DNA of 64,000 nucleotides from Chloroflexota bacterium (GCA_022824495.1 JAJDZU010000019.1:1-64000), one strand, 5' to 3'; counted from the first letter of the stretch, positions 42,825 through 55,089 are shown. The notes: a model not told the origin generated them from the sequence alone. Numbers and translations: made by a program.

Positions 42825-43836
42825 CACCATTGGAGTCAGACGGCCGTGACAGCAGTTCCCGCACCGCTGCGGTGACCATGTCAACCGGTGGTGGACCGCC
42901 GAGCCCCTGGTCCCTGCTTCCGGTGAAGACGGAAACGGCGCGCCGCGAATCCGTGCCATAAATCCAGGGTTCGGTCGCCGTGAACAGCGTCACACACGGT
43001 GTGGCAACGCCCAGCGCCAGTTGGGCGCTCGCCGAGTCATTGCCAATAAAGAGGTCGCTCCCCGCGATCAGGGCTCCCAGCTGCCCAAACGTGGTGTGCC
43101 CTTCGAGGTTGGCGGCCGGTTGAGTCATCGACCGCCTCATGGCGGCAATTGACGGGCTATCGGGCGCCGTGCCTACCAGGCAGACCCGAGCGCCATACGT
43201 GTCGACCAGCCAGTCCGCCACGGCTGCGAACCGCTCGGCCGGCCAGCGCTTTGTGACGACTACGGCGCCAGGGTTGACGCCGCCGCCCGGGGCGACGACA
43301 GCCCGCAAGCCTCCGGAGTCCAGGTCAAACTCTTCGGCCAGCCGGCGGGCCGCCGCAAAGTCGTCTCGAGTCGGCCGGAATACGCAAGCGGTATCGACTG
43401 GATGCAGTCCCGCAGACAGTGCGACGCGGCGATAGGTTTCGACCTCGTTGTCCTCCATGTCGACTGGCACTCGTGTCGTGTGCGGGAAGCCGCGCTGTCG
43501 ACTGTCGAGCCCAATGCGATACGGAATCCGCGCGAAGTACGGCAGCAGAGCCATCGCCGGTGACCGGTCAAGCACAAAGGCGGCGTCAAAGCCCCGCTGA
43601 CGGATGCGTCGAACGAAGGCCACATACTGCGCGGCGTCGTAGCGCCTCGGCGTTCCGAGCATCCCCATCGGTAGGATCTCGTCGATATCCGGGTTATTGG
43701 CCAGCGCTGGCGCGGCGTAGTCGCCGACCGCAAATGTGATACGCGACTCCGGAAGCTCCTGCCGCAGGGTCGCCGTGAAGCCTGTCGCGCGCAGCACGTC
43801 GCCAAGCGCCAGCGGCTTTATCACCAGCGCGGACAT
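42811..43836 (-). CDS. GT9 family glycosyltransferase (heptosyltransferase-like)
   Basis: 341 aa from ATG 43836 (MSALVIKPLALGDVLRATGF). GT-B features are PYRIGLDSRQRGFPHT, VVAPGGGVNPG..VTKRWPAERFAAVADWL and DLFIGNDSASAQLALGVATPCVTLF. The frame extending up to 44400 is antisense to the zinc-ribbon gene and is rejected. It would add a heptose-like sugar to a surface glycan. ADP-heptose biosynthesis genes are not in the window. Confidence 0.87.
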   Translation of the reverse strand: MSALVIKPLALGDVLRATGFTATLRQELPESRITFAVGDYAAPALANNPDIDEILPMGMLGTPRRYDAAQYVAFVRRIRQRGFDAAFVLDRSPAMALLPYFARIPYRIGLDSRQRGFPHTTRVPVDMEDNEVETYRRVALSAGLHPVDTACVFRPTRDDFAAARRLAEEFDLDSGGLRAVVAPGGGVNPGAVVVTKRWPAERFAAVADWLVDTYGARVCLVGTAPDSPSIAAMRRSMTQPAANLEGHTTFGQLGALIAGSDLFIGNDSASAQLALGVATPCVTLFTATEPWIYGTDSRRAVSVFTGSRDQGLGGPPPVDMVTAAVRELLSRPSDSNGASQE

Positions 43837-44101
43837 CCGTGGATTTCGGGGGAGTCGTTGGCCGTTGGGGGAATTGGGACGAACAGCCAGGCGGGCGAGC
43901 CAGCAAAGCGCCGTAATGCCGGCGGCACGGGGCCCGGTGCGCCGCCGCCAGTCGCCTCGAAGCGGCCCACGCTGTCGGAACCTGGAGCTACTCATCGGCC
44001 TGAGCGAGACACTGTCGCTGGCAACAACCTTCCGCCTTGATGTCATTGCAATTGATCGGGCGAGCCTACAATCGCGCGCCACAACCGAACGGATGCACTG
44101 A

Positions 44102-44518
44102 ATGCCGGTATACGAATATCGCTGCACCGTCTGTGGCCGCCGGTCGTCGCGCCTTTTCAAAACCCTCGCCTCCGTGGTGCATCCCAACTGCCCGCATTGC
44201 GGCTCGGCGGCCCTGGAGCGGCAGTTTTCTCGGCCCACCCTGTTGCGGGGCGCGCCAGCAGCCTCGGACGACGTCGGTGGCGATGACTTTGGCATGGATG
44301 ATGCGGATCTGGCCGAACTGATGCCGGGTCTGGAGTCCGGCGATCCGCGCAGCCTGGCCCGCATGACTCGACGCATGTCGGAAGAAATGGGCGAGGACAT
44401 ACCTCATGAGTACGAGGGTGTCCTGAATCGCATGGAATCGGGCGAGATGCCCTCCGACGAGGAGTTCGACGCCATCGAGGCCGACGAAGGTGACGCGCCG
44501 GACATCGACGACCATTAG
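44102..44518 (+). CDS. FmdB-family zinc-ribbon protein
   Basis: 138 aa. MPVYEYRCTVCGRRSSRLFK and CPHCGS form the FmdB zinc ribbon, followed by an acidic C-terminal region with a helical MARMTRRMSEEMGED stretch. Often annotated as a putative regulatory protein; the real role is unknown. TACAAT at 44067-44072 is a likely -10. It overlaps the next gene. Confidence 0.75.
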   Translation: MPVYEYRCTVCGRRSSRLFKTLASVVHPNCPHCGSAALERQFSRPTLLRGAPAASDDVGGDDFGMDDADLAELMPGLESGDPRSLARMTRRMSEEMGEDIPHEYEGVLNRMESGEMPSDEEFDAIEADEGDAPDIDDH

Positions 44519-45335
44519 CGTCCGACTCGTTGCCCTTGACGTCGACGGCACCCTTGCGCGGGCCGGCTCGTCAATCGAACCGGCCCTCCTGGCAATGCTG
44601 CGCCAGATTGCTGATGCCGGCGTGCACCTCGTCATCGCAACCGGTCGCGGCTGGCTGACGATGCGTGAGCCGGCCCGAGCGCTTCCGGCCTCTACGTTAT
44701 TCGTGCTCAACAACGGCGCCAGCACGCGCACGGCCGACGGTCGACTCCTGGAATCGCGCGAGATTCCCCATGCCACCGCCAATCGGGCCCGGCGGTTGTT
44801 GCGTGCCTCCGGCGTGCCTGCCATTTGGATCGAATCCGCTACGTCGGGCAGCCGTTACCTGGTCGACGGGGATTGGCGTAGTCGCGACCCTTACGTTCGC
44901 TATCTGGATCCCAAGGGAGCGCACGTCTGCCGCATGCCGGATGCCGAACTGGCGCCGCCGCCGGCGCAGATCTTCGGGCTGGTGCCGCGCGAGTTGGGGG
45001 CGGGTCTTGAGACGGAGCTGCGGTCCGCCTTGGGCGCCCGGGCCGCTGTCGTCGTCTGGCGCAGTCGGCGGTTGAAATCCGTCGGCCTGGAGGTATTGCC
45101 GCCGGGCGTTACCAAGGGCGGGATCGTGGCGAGCCTCGCGCAGCGGCTGGGTGTGCCGGCCGCGGAAGCGCTGGCCGTGGGCGACGACCTGAACGATCTC
45201 GAGATGCTCGCCTGGGCGGGTCGCGGCCTGGCGATTCAGGGGTCGCCGCAGCCCCTGGTCAATGTGGCCGACGGTGTGATTCCCAACGACGGCCGTGGCC
45301 TGTGGCGCGTGCTCGACGAAGTCCTTCACGCCTAA
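44490..45335 (+). CDS. HAD-superfamily phosphatase (Cof type)
   Basis: 281 aa. Motif I LVALDVDGTL, motif II VIATGRG, motif III TKGGIVASL and motif IV AVGDDLNDLEMLAWAG are complete, with a type IIB cap between. It dephosphorylates small phosphorylated metabolites such as sugar phosphates or pyridoxal phosphate in the cytoplasm. Start GTG 44490 overlaps the zinc-ribbon gene by 29 bp; no better start is visible. Confidence 0.85.
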   Translation: MTRRTSTTISVRLVALDVDGTLARAGSSIEPALLAMLRQIADAGVHLVIATGRGWLTMREPARALPASTLFVLNNGASTRTADGRLLESREIPHATANRARRLLRASGVPAIWIESATSGSRYLVDGDWRSRDPYVRYLDPKGAHVCRMPDAELAPPPAQIFGLVPRELGAGLETELRSALGARAAVVVWRSRRLKSVGLEVLPPGVTKGGIVASLAQRLGVPAAEALAVGDDLNDLEMLAWAGRGLAIQGSPQPLVNVADGVIPNDGRGLWRVLDEVLHA

Positions 45336-45401
45336 CGCCACGTCCACCGTGGCGGGACCAGATCGCGGCCATACCGCCGCTTCCCGCTTACGATGGCGGC
45401 T

Positions 45402-45962
45402 ATGCCTCCTACGCTGCTGGTCGTTAGCGGTCCGCCGGCTTCCGGGAAGACGACGCTTGCGCACGCCCTGGCTCGGGCGCTTCACTGTCCGGCCATCTGC
45501 CGCGACGAGATAAAGGAGGGCTTTGTCAGTGGCGCCACGTCCGGGTCCTTCGTCCCGCGGCGAGGCGATGCGGCGAATCTCGCGGCCACCGCGGCGTTCT
45601 TTGACGTGGTCGACCTCCTGATCGGGCGCGGCGTCACCCTGGTCGCCGAAGCGGCATTTCAACACCAACGCTGGGCGCCGCGGCTCACCGCGTTGACCGA
45701 GTCGGCCAACATCCGGGTCGTCACCTGCGTAGCCGGCGACGATGCTGTCCGCGATCGCCGACGGCGGCGCTGGCGAAACGAACCGTGGCGTCGACGCTTT
45801 CACGACGATTCCGATCCGGACCAGTTGCGGAGCGCCGAGCAGCCGGCGGACGCACCTGCGTCCTATGAGCCAATTCGACTGAAGCTCCCTGTCCTGGCTG
45901 TTGACACCACTGACGGATATCGTCCCGCATTCGAGGAAATCGTTGCCTTCGCTGCTGACTAG
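45402..45962 (+). CDS. P-loop kinase-like protein (AAA_33)
   Basis: About 186 aa. Walker A SGPPASGKTT near the N-terminus, a Lid-type DEIKEG and LVAEAAFQHQRW suggest a small-molecule kinase of the zeta-toxin/chloramphenicol-phosphotransferase clan. The substrate is unknown. ATG 45402 is preferred to 45393: TACGAT (45389-45394) ends seven bases before it, so the message may be leaderless. Confidence 0.72.
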   Translation: MPPTLLVVSGPPASGKTTLAHALARALHCPAICRDEIKEGFVSGATSGSFVPRRGDAANLAATAAFFDVVDLLIGRGVTLVAEAAFQHQRWAPRLTALTESANIRVVTCVAGDDAVRDRRRRRWRNEPWRRRFHDDSDPDQLRSAEQPADAPASYEPIRLKLPVLAVDTTDGYRPAFEEIVAFAAD

Positions 45963-46043
45963 AACATCGGCATTCGCGCCAGATTCGCGCCGCGCCATGC
46001 CTGCTGAACCGAAGTCACCCGGTGCTACGATTCGTCCTCGTGC

Positions 46044-46116
46044 GCCGACGTAGCTCAGTTGGTAGAGCAGGGCTTTCGTAAAGCTCAGGTCGTCAGTTCG
46101 AGTCTGACCGTCGGCT
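46044..46116 (+). tRNA. tRNA-Thr(CGT)
   Basis: A complete cloverleaf: acceptor GCCGACG/CGTCGGC, D arm GCTC-AGTTGGTA-GAGC, anticodon arm GGGCT-TTCGTAA-AGCTC with CGT (reads ACG, Thr), and T arm GTCAG-TTCGAGT-CTGAC. The discriminator base T is followed by CCC, so CCA is not fully encoded. A TACGAT hexamer at 46025-46030 with CTGAAC 16 bp upstream is a fair promoter. Confidence 0.92.
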
Positions 46117-46222
46117 CCCACCCGTAACGTCCGGGCACGGCCAATCCGGCATCCACGGTTGCTGATGTCGAACCACGGCGACTGCCGCCCGACGCCAGTT
46201 GATTCTCGTCCGCGGACCTGGT

Positions 46223-48736
46223 CTAGCTCGGCTGGGCTAACTGTGCGCAGGCGCTAGGGCTGTCAGCGTCCACCACAAGGGCGGCAACCTCGATTTCGCT
46301 GAACCAGGACACTTCCTCCTCGACCATGCCAATCGTGAGTGTGTAGGCGCCGGGCGACTCCGGAGCCTTGACAGCGCCCTCAAACACAAATGCAGATCCA
46401 GGCGCGATGCTGGTCCAGGTTGTCGTTCGCGAGTCGTAGGGGACAACCAGGCGATCTTCAAGCCCGGTCAGATCGTCTGTGATGAATCGGTTGTCCGGCA
46501 ACGACCAGCGTGTGCCCAGCCGATGCGAGTCGAGCCAATGATTCGACCCTGTGTTTACAGCTTCGACTCGCAGAAATGCGTTTTCGCCGGACGTAAGACA
46601 GATCGGCGGCGGCAGGACTGTGAGATCCGCGGTATTGGCGCCGACATTGCCGACGGCCGGGGCCCGGATTTCGATGTTGGTACTCGTGAGCTGGTGCCCA
46701 TCAACCGAAAGCGAAACCCGATACGACCCGGGCGACGGCGGCGCGGTTCCCATCACCGGCCCAAGTGCCTGGGTGTTCCCGCCGGCCGGAATGATTGGCG
46801 GCGGCCGCAGGAGAACGTGCTCCCGCAACTTCTCGTCAGAGTTGAGTGACTCCCAGGTTAGTTCGGCTGGCCGGGTCCGGCGTCCGGTCGGTGGCTGCCA
46901 CGGAAGCTCTGCGGTGTTGCGGAATGTGACCGGGATGGCCACGTCCGCGCTCGGCGGCGCGGAGCGCACAACAAGCCGAAGCTCCACCGCTGACCACCCG
47001 CTCGTAACGGGAGTGCTCGCGTCGCCCAGTGGAATCACAACGAAGCGTTCGCCCGCGACCGGGACAGCATCCGGATTCCACGACCGGACAGACGCCAGCC
47101 AGGCCTCGGACTCCGCGTCGGCCAGGTGCTGGCGGTCCAAGACCAGCGTGCGGATGCCAAACGCAATCAGCGAATCCAGCACCCTGGGCTTCGTCGCGGC
47201 GCCTGCCCGATCGATCAGTCGCGCCAGGTACTTGGTGCCCCGGGGCTCGAAGCCTGAGTATCCACTCACCACCGGTTGCCGACCGCCGTTGAGCGACCAC
47301 CACATCCGCCTGACATACGGTTCCGGCGACGTGAAGTCTGCGCCGGATGGGATGAATGCGACCGCGCCGTCCGGCGCTTCGGCCAGGGCGGCTTGCAAGT
47401 CGGGTTCCGAAGGAATCGAGGCCACCGGAACCGGCGGGCGCGAGAATTCGACCGCGAGCGCGATCAGAATCAGCGCCGCGACCGCGCGCGCCGGCCAGCC
47501 CTTCCAGCGCCGCAAGCGAAAAGGCTGTGCCATGGCAACGGCCGTCAGCAGGGCCATGGCCAGAACCATGCCGGAGGCAAAGAACGTGGGGTTTCTCAGT
47601 GAGGCAAAGCCGGGAATTACCGCGTGTGCCGCCGCAAACGGAAGAAGAGTCCCGGTGGCCTCGTCGTGCCACCAGAGTTCAGGGCCCAACGACAGCAGAA
47701 ACAGCAGCAGTCCCGCCAAGCCAATGGCCAGGCTGACTGTTCGGAGTGGTCGTCGCGCCAGGCCGGCGGCCAGTCCCAGCGCCGCCAGGATCGTGGGTAT
47801 AACGATGGGAAAGATGGGTTGCAGACCTGGCACCCGTGCCCACACCGCCTGAAACCAGTGCAGCGATTGCGAGATCCAGGGAAGGTAATTCGGAAGCCGG
47901 GCGCTGAGCACGTGGGCTTCGTTGATCGTGCGCGATTCCTGGTGGTCAAGCCAGAACCCGACATAGCCAACGAGCAACGGCAAAAATGGCACGGTGGCCA
48001 ACAGTGTCCCGGCTGAGGCCTGAGCAATTAGCCGCCGGTTGAGTGATTGACGCCACCAGGTTGGAAGAGTGGACACGACCAGTGGCAGCAAGAACACAAG
48101 GGTCATGAAGCCGAGATACACGCCGCTGGCGAACTGAATGAACACGCACAGCCACGCGGCACTGAACTTCCACCAGGTGGGGCCGCGCACGAACCAGAAC
48201 CAGAACGCCAACGCCAGGGGCGTCCACCAGAACAGCATCAGGTGGTGGAACTGGTAAAACTCCTGCTGGATCGGAGCAAACGCGAAAATGAACCCGGCGA
48301 CCGCGGCGGGCCACCAACGACCAACCAGCAGCCATGCCGCGGCGGCGGTCGCGAGTCCGTTCAGGATCGGGCTGGCGATAGTCATTACATTGAGCCCGGC
48401 GCCGGGACCGAACACCGCGGCCACCGGGGCGTAAATGGGCAGGCCGCCGAGCAGCAAATGGGTATAAAACAGCGAATCGCCCATGCCGTGGTAAGCCAGG
48501 CCTGTGAACAGCCGCTGCGGGTCCGCCACGATCGCGTAGCGCATCCACTCCAGCGTGTAGAGGTTCAGCACGTTGTCCACATGGCCGTAGTGGAACTGAT
48601 CTCCCGCGGGTAGCGGCAGCGCCCGAAGAGCGGCAATGAGATAAACCGCAAAGGTCACGCCAACCTTTACGAGCCATTCGGTGGTCGGTGCGGCGGCAAG
48701 GTCCCGTGTGCGCCGGAGCCTTCGACCGCCGGTCAT
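46223..48736 (-). CDS. large membrane protein, GT-C/YfhO-like, function uncertain
   Basis: 837 aa. About 11-13 membrane helices lie in the first 420 residues (ALRALPLPAGDQFHYGHVDNVLNLYTLEWMRYA in the first outer loop). A long extracytoplasmic region (about 425-837) follows, with beta-sandwich-like pieces (YRVSLSVDGHQLTSTNIEIRAP; SPGAYTLTIGM). This layout resembles GT-C membrane glycosyltransferases of the YfhO type. A role in glycan transfer on the outer face is plausible given the setting but not proven. Confidence 0.65.
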   Translation of the reverse strand: MTGGRRLRRTRDLAAAPTTEWLVKVGVTFAVYLIAALRALPLPAGDQFHYGHVDNVLNLYTLEWMRYAIVADPQRLFTGLAYHGMGDSLFYTHLLLGGLPIYAPVAAVFGPGAGLNVMTIASPILNGLATAAAAWLLVGRWWPAAVAGFIFAFAPIQQEFYQFHHLMLFWWTPLALAFWFWFVRGPTWWKFSAAWLCVFIQFASGVYLGFMTLVFLLPLVVSTLPTWWRQSLNRRLIAQASAGTLLATVPFLPLLVGYVGFWLDHQESRTINEAHVLSARLPNYLPWISQSLHWFQAVWARVPGLQPIFPIVIPTILAALGLAAGLARRPLRTVSLAIGLAGLLLFLLSLGPELWWHDEATGTLLPFAAAHAVIPGFASLRNPTFFASGMVLAMALLTAVAMAQPFRLRRWKGWPARAVAALILIALAVEFSRPPVPVASIPSEPDLQAALAEAPDGAVAFIPSGADFTSPEPYVRRMWWSLNGGRQPVVSGYSGFEPRGTKYLARLIDRAGAATKPRVLDSLIAFGIRTLVLDRQHLADAESEAWLASVRSWNPDAVPVAGERFVVIPLGDASTPVTSGWSAVELRLVVRSAPPSADVAIPVTFRNTAELPWQPPTGRRTRPAELTWESLNSDEKLREHVLLRPPPIIPAGGNTQALGPVMGTAPPSPGSYRVSLSVDGHQLTSTNIEIRAPAVGNVGANTADLTVLPPPICLTSGENAFLRVEAVNTGSNHWLDSHRLGTRWSLPDNRFITDDLTGLEDRLVVPYDSRTTTWTSIAPGSAFVFEGAVKAPESPGAYTLTIGMVEEEVSWFSEIEVAALVVDADSPSACAQLAQPS

Positions 48737-48857
48737 GCGGCGGGCGCCGGGCGGCCGAGACGGGACCTCAGCATGTCAGCAAGGTTTCGGATGCGGGCGC
48801 CGACGCTCTGTCTGGCGGCGGCAGCGCTGGCCCAGGTCGCCAAGCCTCGACGCCTGG

Positions 48858-49703
48858 CTACCCGATGTATGCCGTCGGTCTTCGTCGGCTCTCGTAGGTT
48901 GCGGTCAGGTCCGCCTCGCGGATCATGTCCGGAATCGGTCGCGTCCACCAGCTGGGTGCCTTCGGAAACGGGAACACGTCGTGCCAGGCCAACACCAGCG
49001 TGCGCCGCGTGTTCGTAGTGTTGGCCCGCGCCGCGTGCATCACCCGGGCATCGGCGATTACCAGGTCGCCCGCCCGCACCGGAAGGTCAACCGCGTCCGG
49101 ATGCTCCGCGAAGGCCGCATGGCCTTCATGATCGTCAACGGCCTGAATCTCGGCCTCGTGGGCATCGGGCAGCGAGTCGTGCAATTCGATCCGCTTCGTG
49201 TGAGTTCCGGGAATGACTTGCAGGCAGCCGTTCGCCAGCGTGGTGTCGGTCAGGTATACGGATAGGAAGACCTTCGTTGGCCAGGGCGTGGCGGCCTCCG
49301 GGCTTTCCCAGTTCATAAAGTCCTGGTGCCAGTACAGCGGCGGTCCTTTTGGCGGCTTGGAAAGAATGATGATGCCGCCGCTGGCCGTCAGATCCTCGAG
49401 CTGAATGGCTTCACAGGCCGCCAGCAACTCCGGGTACGACAAAAACCGCTCGGCGATGGGGTCCGGGAACACGCGCTCCGAGAGTTCACGCGGCCGCTCA
49501 TTCCAGCGGTCCGGTGGGATCACCTGGATGTCGCTGCCCCGATAGCGATACTTCGGATCAACCTCGTGGTTGGCAAAGTAGTCCTCGGTCCACGCCCGCA
49601 ATTCGTTCAGCATCGGCTCGCCCACGACGCCGGGGATGACGGTATAGCCGGCATCCACGAGTTGGTCGCGCTTGCGAAGCGCCTCGGACTGGGTCAGGTG
49701 CAT
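48858..49703 (-). CDS. phytanoyl-CoA dioxygenase (PhyH)-family protein
   Basis: 281 aa from ATG 49703. Fe(II)/2-oxoglutarate oxygenase with the iron-binding HxD in YWHQDFMNW, a distal histidine in VIADARVMHAARANTT, and the 2-oxoglutarate-binding Arg in NTRRTLVLAW. The frame extending to 49802 lacks conservation. It hydroxylates an unknown small molecule. No operon partner is adjacent. Confidence 0.87.
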   Translation of the reverse strand: MHLTQSEALRKRDQLVDAGYTVIPGVVGEPMLNELRAWTEDYFANHEVDPKYRYRGSDIQVIPPDRWNERPRELSERVFPDPIAERFLSYPELLAACEAIQLEDLTASGGIIILSKPPKGPPLYWHQDFMNWESPEAATPWPTKVFLSVYLTDTTLANGCLQVIPGTHTKRIELHDSLPDAHEAEIQAVDDHEGHAAFAEHPDAVDLPVRAGDLVIADARVMHAARANTTNTRRTLVLAWHDVFPFPKAPSWWTRPIPDMIREADLTATYESRRRPTAYIG

Positions 49704-50113
49704 TGAAATGTGTCCTTCAGCTGCAGTGGGCTGCGAGGTACGCGGGCAGTCTACGGACAAGCGCGGAAGCGACGATCTTGCGGCCAGGCGTCGGCTAGAC
49801 ACGGTCCGGTATTCGGGCTCTGGAATGAAGCGTCACCGCTCCGCAGGTGCCGGCTCCTTCGCGCAAGTCGGTCCGTGCCCTTGATGCCGGCGGCGCATCC
49901 GGTCCTCGACGTTGCCAGCGCGGCAAGCAGGCTTCCAGAGGTCGGTCGCGTTGCAGTCGGCCTGGCGGACAGCGGTGAGCCTCCCAGGCGCCGGATTCCG
50001 CGTACGGCCTGAAAGCGTTGCGCACGGCCTAGCAATACGATTATCCTCTCGGCAGCGAAAAGCGCCCCTATTTCTGAATTTGTTCTGTGTGTTTGGGGCG
50101 CGAGGAGGCATTG
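49704..50113. other. 410-bp gap with no gene seen
   Basis: Lies between divergent genes (PhyH to the left, solute-binding protein to the right). No open frame with family support, tRNA or clear repeat. TTGCGC near 50020 and TATCCT about 18 bp later could form a weak promoter for the solute-binding protein. A purine-rich GAGGAGG immediately before 50114 is its ribosome binding site. Confidence 0.4.
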
Positions 50114-51634
50114 ATGCGAAAGACCTTGAGCCGTCGCGCGGCGCTCCGCGCGGCAGGTGCCGGTGCGATGGGCATCGGCGCGGCGGCAGTTCTTGCGGCC
50201 TGCGGCGAATCGGAACCGGAACCCGCGCCGGCCCCGGCTGCGACACAGGCAGCTGTTGCGGCAACCGCGGCTCCCGCCATGACCGAGGCTCCGGCCGCGG
50301 CCATGACGGCAGCTCCGCAGGCCCAGTCGGTCACCGTACGGTATGTCAGCGACCACACCTCTGGCCCGCGTGGTGCGGCCATGCAGTGGGGTCTGCGCGA
50401 GTACGCCAAGTCGCGACCGAACATCAACATTCGTTTTGAGCCCCAGCCGGCCGACTACCGCGAGACCTTCCCGCTGCAGATGGCGGCTGGGACGCAGGCG
50501 GAAGTCGCCATGCTGGACGGCGGCATGCTGGGCGCCTTCGTCGCCGACGGCGGATTTACCCAGATCAATGACGTGCTCGCCAGGCGCGACGACTACAACG
50601 TCGACGAGTACTACTTCATTCCGGACCTCTACACGGTCAACTTTGACCACGCCCACGGTGAGGGCGGCTCGGTCCCGACCGTCATCGAGGGTGACCAGTT
50701 CGGCATGCCCTTCCAGGGCGCGACCGGCGGCATCCTGATGAACGTGGACCTGGGCGAGAAGGCCGGTATCGAGTTCCCGAGCGAAGGCTGGACCTACGCC
50801 GAGGACTACCTGGAGTCCGCTCGCAAGGCGACCAACCCGGACGCCGACGAGTGGGGTTCCTGGGCTCGCAACGACTACGAATTCCAGTGGGCGCCCATGT
50901 GCTTCGGCTCCGGCGGCCTGGCCTACCGCAACGCCGATGAGACCGGTTTGGCCGTGTTTGACAACGGCGGCGACTGGGGCTTGAAGTTCTCGGTCGGCAT
51001 GATTCACGACACGGGCGTGTCCTTCCCGGACGCTGAAAGCAAGCGCGTCTCCGGTGAATTCGGCAACCCGTTCGCCTCCGGCAAGGTCTGGTCCTGGTTG
51101 GGCTCCGGCGTCTACTCGTCCGGATTCCACGTGCCGCGCATCAAGGACCGCTTCAGTTGGTCGCTGGGTCCCATGCCCATCGGTCCGGAAGGTTTCGAGG
51201 TGCATTCCTGGAATGACCAGCCGAACCTCGTGACCAATGGCGCCCAGCGCCTGGGCACGATCGAAGAGGCCGTTGACCTCACGGTGTTCCTCGGCAGCGC
51301 GGTCTATCAGGGTCGCGTGGCGATCGACCGCGGTCACCTGCCGATGATCAAGACCGCCTTCAACGACGCTTCGGCGACCAACCCGCCGCCCGACGGCATG
51401 GAGTGGCTGCAGCGCTACGCCGACGCGCCGGAGAGCCGGCACCTGATGATGGCCCTGCCCAACTGGTGGGAGATGAACGAATGGCGGAACGCCTTCATTT
51501 CCGCCGCCTACCTGGGCGACGTCTCGGTTGACGAGGCCATTTCCGGCGCCGAGAAGTGGGTGGCCGACTCCCTGGAGTCGCAGCGCGACCAGCTCAACGC
51601 GGCGCGCCAGAAGTTCGGCTTCCCCGCCCTCTAG
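50114..51634 (+). CDS. ABC-type extracellular solute-binding lipoprotein
   Basis: 506 aa. A twin-arginine-like signal with a lipobox (LSRRAALRAAGAGAMGIGAAAVLAAC) is followed by an Ala/Pro-rich linker, then a family-1 solute-binding fold (VRYVSDHTSGPRGAAMQWGL ... DQFGMPFQGATGGILMNVDL). Ligands are probably oligosaccharides or similar organics, but the family is broad. ATG 50114 with GAGGAGG four to ten bases upstream; the longer frame from 50087 is rejected. No permease genes are linked; the rRNA genes follow. A terminator-like hairpin stands 40 bp after the stop. Confidence 0.86.
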   Translation: MRKTLSRRAALRAAGAGAMGIGAAAVLAACGESEPEPAPAPAATQAAVAATAAPAMTEAPAAAMTAAPQAQSVTVRYVSDHTSGPRGAAMQWGLREYAKSRPNINIRFEPQPADYRETFPLQMAAGTQAEVAMLDGGMLGAFVADGGFTQINDVLARRDDYNVDEYYFIPDLYTVNFDHAHGEGGSVPTVIEGDQFGMPFQGATGGILMNVDLGEKAGIEFPSEGWTYAEDYLESARKATNPDADEWGSWARNDYEFQWAPMCFGSGGLAYRNADETGLAVFDNGGDWGLKFSVGMIHDTGVSFPDAESKRVSGEFGNPFASGKVWSWLGSGVYSSGFHVPRIKDRFSWSLGPMPIGPEGFEVHSWNDQPNLVTNGAQRLGTIEEAVDLTVFLGSAVYQGRVAIDRGHLPMIKTAFNDASATNPPPDGMEWLQRYADAPESRHLMMALPNWWEMNEWRNAFISAAYLGDVSVDEAISGAEKWVADSLESQRDQLNAARQKFGFPAL

Positions 51635-51673
51635 GCAAGCCGTTGTCCGCAACCGCCACGCGGTTGCAGATCC

Positions 51674-51703
51674 CGAGGCCCGGCGCCCAGGCGCCGGGCC
51701 TCG
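51674..51703 (+). terminator. GC-rich terminator-like hairpin after the solute-binding gene
   Basis: Perfect 14-bp arms CGAGGCCCGGCGCC (51674-51687) and GGCGCCGGGCCTCG (51690-51703), separated by CA. There is no T-tract after it, so it is a strong hairpin that could end the message or stabilise its 3' end. Confidence 0.6.
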
Positions 51704-51818
51704 GTGCGTCTCCCGCCTCGTCGCGCGAAGCGTTGCCATTGCTCGTCGTGAACACCCGGCGGGGTCCCGGCCGGGCGCTGAGCGGCGGCCGCTCGTGCGA
51801 GGTGGCGAGAACATTCCG

Positions 51819-51847
51819 TTGACCGCGGGCGGGCGGTCGCCTATGAT
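51819..51847 (+). promoter_or_regulatory. promoter of the 23S-5S rRNA unit
   Basis: TTGACC (51819-51824), a 17-bp spacer and TATGAT (51842-51847): the best sigma70-like promoter seen in the window. It lies about 130 bp before the mature 23S 5' end, with the 5' arm of the processing stem between them. A perfect TTGACA at 51918-51923 exists, but no -10 follows at the right spacing. Confidence 0.6.
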
Positions 51848-51944
51848 GGGTCGTTGCCCAGCGGAGCAATCCGCGAGTGGCCCCCAGCCAACCGCTTAGG
51901 CGTTTCGGCTGCGAACCTTGACAAGTGAAGATTTACGCGAAATG

Positions 51945-51972
51945 CGTAAAGCTGCAGTTTTGCCGGCCTAAC
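51945..51972 (+). other. 5' arm of the 23S processing stem
   Basis: The stretch CGTAAAGCTGCAGTTTTGCC...TAAC at 51945-51972 is complementary, with two wobble positions, to 55062-55089 (GTTAGGTCGGC...CTTTACG). Together they close a 28-bp stem around the whole 23S rRNA, the usual RNase III substrate. Directly before it a smaller inverted repeat TTTACGC-GAAAT-GCGTAAA (51932-51950) shares some bases. Confidence 0.8.
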
Positions 51973-51975
51973 GGA

Positions 51976-55058
<3,083 letters not shown>

Positions 55059-55061
55059 GCT

Positions 55062-55089
55062 GTTAGGTCGGCAAAATTGCAGCTTTACG
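55062..55089 (+). other. 3' arm of the 23S processing stem
   Basis: Complement of 51945-51972, starting four bases after the estimated 23S 3' end and ending before 5S. Its near-perfect pairing shows the 23S unit is processed from one precursor. Confidence 0.8.

Noticed and set aside
43837-44400. N-terminal extension of the GT9 frame
   Set aside because: It is antisense to the FmdB-type zinc-ribbon gene and Ser/Arg-rich; the GT9 fold starts at 43836.
49704-50113. Search for 16S rRNA or spacer tRNAs upstream of 23S
   Set aside because: No 16S signature or cloverleaf is present; the sequence is ordinary intergenic DNA.
49751-51814. 687-codon minus-strand open frame
   Set aside because: Antisense to the solute-binding protein, whose signal peptide, ribosome binding site and fold are clear.
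51918-51923. TTGACA as a second rRNA promoter
   Set aside because: A perfect -35, but no -10-like hexamer lies 16-18 bp downstream and it overlaps the processing-stem region.
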